Of a stretch of DNA of 5,197 nucleotides, positions 4,003-5,197 are shown one piece after another. Under the pieces are notes generated by a model. That model saw only the letters and a list, made by a program, of their open reading frames with translations, was not told the origin of the DNA and made no database searches. Where the stretch lies: contig DFGF01000110.1 of assembly GCA_002371715.1 (NCBI GenBank), forward strand, positions 1-5,197, given 5' to 3'. Position numbers and translations under genes: made by a program. This DNA is from Prevotella sp. UBA3757. Lineage in GTDB: Bacteria; Bacteroidota; Bacteroidia; Bacteroidales; Bacteroidaceae. The stretch's first letter is position 1. Each line of letters begins with the position of its first letter.

Positions 4003-5197
4003 CGCAGTTCTTCTATAAGTGTGTTGATGTCTAACAGTTTCTGCTCGCCCGTGGCCATGTTCTTCAGCGTCACTTGCTGAGATTCAATCTCCGTCTCGCC
4101 TGCCAGCACCACGAAGGGAATCTGCTTGGCATTGGCATAGGCCATCTGCTTTTTCATCTTGGCAGCATCAGGATACAGTTCGGCACGGATGCCTTGAGCG
4201 CGTACCTTATTTATTATATGCAGACAATAGCGGGCCTCCTGCTCGCCGAAATTGCAAAACAGCACCTTGGTACCTATCGTACTGTCCTTAGGATAGAGGT
4301 CAAGAGCGTTCAGCACGTCGTAAATACGGTCGACACCAAACGAGATGCCTACGCCAGAAAGACCCGGCATACCGAAAATGCCCGTCAGATTATCATAGCG
4401 GCCGCCACCAGAGATGGAACCCATAGGCGTATCGAGGGCTTTGACCTCGAAGATGGCTCCCGTATAATAGCTCAGTCCGCGGGCCAGCGTCAGGTCAAGC
4501 TGGATTTCATTGCGCAGGTTCGTCAGCAGCCCGAGGATATAGCTCGTTTCCTCGACACCCTTCTGCCCCGTCTCGCTCCCGGCAAGCACATTGGCAATGG
4601 TCGACAGCTTCTGCTCGTTAGTGCCTTCGAGCATGATGATGGGCTGCAACTTCTGAATCTGCTCCTCGCTGAGTCCGTCCGCACGCAGTTCGGCATTGAC
4701 ATTGTCGATGCCAATCTTGTCCAGCTTGTCGATGGCTACGGTGATGTCCACAATCTTGTCGGCAGCACCGATGACCTCGGCAATACCCGTCAGGATTTTG
4801 CGGTTGTTAATCTTGATGGCCACACGCACGCCGAAACGCGAGAACACCTCGTCGACAATCTGCATCAGTTCCACCTCATTCAGCAGAGAGTCGGAGCCGA
4901 CAACATCGCCGTCGAACTGGTAGAACTCGCGGTAGCGACCTTTCTGTGGACGGTCGGCACGCCACACGGGCTGCATCTGATAGCGCTTGAAAGGCAACTG
5001 CAACTCCTCACGGTGCATCACCACATAGCGGGCAAAGGGCACCGTCAGGTCGTAGCGCAGGCCCTTTTCGCAAATCCTAGAAGACAAGTGCAGCGCATTG
5101 CGCTCCTGAAGCTCGGCATCGTCGACCTTCGAAAGATAGTCGCCCGAATTAAGGATTTTGAAGAGCAGTTTATCACCCTCCTCGCCGTATTTGCCCA
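3999..5197 (-). CDS. hisS: Histidyl-tRNA synthetase, N-terminus cut by window edge
   Basis: This class II aminoacyl-tRNA synthetase charges tRNA-His with histidine using ATP in the cytoplasm. 398 residues are visible; the N-terminal 50-60 (including motif 1) should lie beyond the right edge, judged from the usual length of Bacteroidota HisS. The frame stays open from 5195, with family-like sequence GKYGEEGDKLLFKIL, so the TTG at 5087 is internal. Motif 2 is visible as RADRPQKGRYREFYQFDGDVV (about 4908-4970), the histidine-binding loop as ARGLSYYTGAIFEV (about 4445-4490), GGGRYDNL near 4390-4412, and motif 3 as GVGISFGVDRI (about 4325-4360). The C-terminal anticodon-binding domain runs from about VLFCNFGEQEAR to the end. 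The loop has Ser where many HisS have Asp (RGLDYYTG); I recall non-Asp residues here in Bacteroidota, so loss of activity is not implied. Its TGA stop (4001-3999) overlaps the ATG of the downstream esterase. Confidence 0.96.
   Translation of the reverse strand, partial: GKYGEEGDKLLFKILNSGDYLSKVDDAELQERNALHLSSRICEKGLRYDLTVPFARYVVMHREELQLPFKRYQMQPVWRADRPQKGRYREFYQFDGDVVGSDSLLNEVELMQIVDEVFSRFGVRVAIKINNRKILTGIAEVIGAADKIVDITVAIDKLDKIGIDNVNAELRADGLSEEQIQKLQPIIMLEGTNEQKLSTIANVLAGSETGQKGVEETSYILGLLTNLRNEIQLDLTLARGLSYYTGAIFEVKALDTPMGSISGGGRYDNLTGIFGMPGLSGVGISFGVDRIYDVLNALDLYPKDSTIGTKVLFCNFGEQEARYCLHIINKVRAQGIRAELYPDAAKMKKQMAYANAKQIPFVVLAGETEIESQQVTLKNMATGEQKLLDINTLIEELR

Noticed and set aside
3385..4080. 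Long open frame (231 codons) on the + strand, antisense to the esterase and the end of hisS.
   Set aside because: It lies opposite a clearly homologous esterase with intact catalytic motifs, shows no recognisable domain, and is the kind of shadow frame expected in GC-rich sequence.

Overview
The window looks like a chromosomal segment of a Bacteroidota member, most likely Prevotella or a close relative. This rests on protein style (a Bacteroidota-type HisS, a GSFTDA-type sigma-54 activator, a CE12-type esterase), on the lack of clear Shine-Dalgarno sequences before the starts, and on the kinds of short repeats present. The genus is an inference.

Layout. On the + strand lie the 3' end of an ATP-binding protein of the 'archaeal ATPase'-like family (2-298), an NtrC-type sigma-54 response regulator (329-1696), and its probable partner, a membrane-bound PAS histidine kinase (1743-3080). 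A perfect 15-bp inverted repeat (3096-3139) then separates two convergent transcription units. On the - strand, reading from the right edge, lie hisS (histidyl-tRNA synthetase, 5' end outside the window) and a secreted SGNH/GDSL esterase of rhamnogalacturonan-acetylesterase type. The last two overlap by 4 bp (ATGA) and are probably co-translated. No stretch longer than 300 bases lacks a gene.

Function. The kinase and regulator form a plausible two-component system: the kinase senses a signal at the membrane, phosphorylates the receiver Asp51 of the regulator, and the regulator's AAA+ domain activates sigma-54 RNA polymerase. The target genes are not visible here. The hisS-esterase pair joins a housekeeping gene to a polysaccharide-degradation gene with no obvious functional link.

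Main discovery. Four copies of a 39-40 bp GC-rich hairpin element lie inside the coding sequences of the regulator and the kinase, all in frame. Each has a 9-bp stem, CCCCTCCCT/AGGGAGGGG, and an asymmetric tail, CCGGGGGTGGGTC. Two form an inverted pair (131 bp) in the linker between the AAA+ and DNA-binding domains of the regulator. One forms the periplasmic loop of the kinase, and one sits in a loop of the kinase ATPase domain between the N and G1 boxes. The three forward copies are all read in the same frame, giving a Gly-rich QGG(A/V)GGGS peptide. The same operon also holds a 7-bp tandem repeat between the two genes and an A/T-rich repeat-like patch just after the kinase H box. The two-component operon therefore appears to have been colonised repeatedly by short mobile or palindromic elements that were tolerated as protein linkers.
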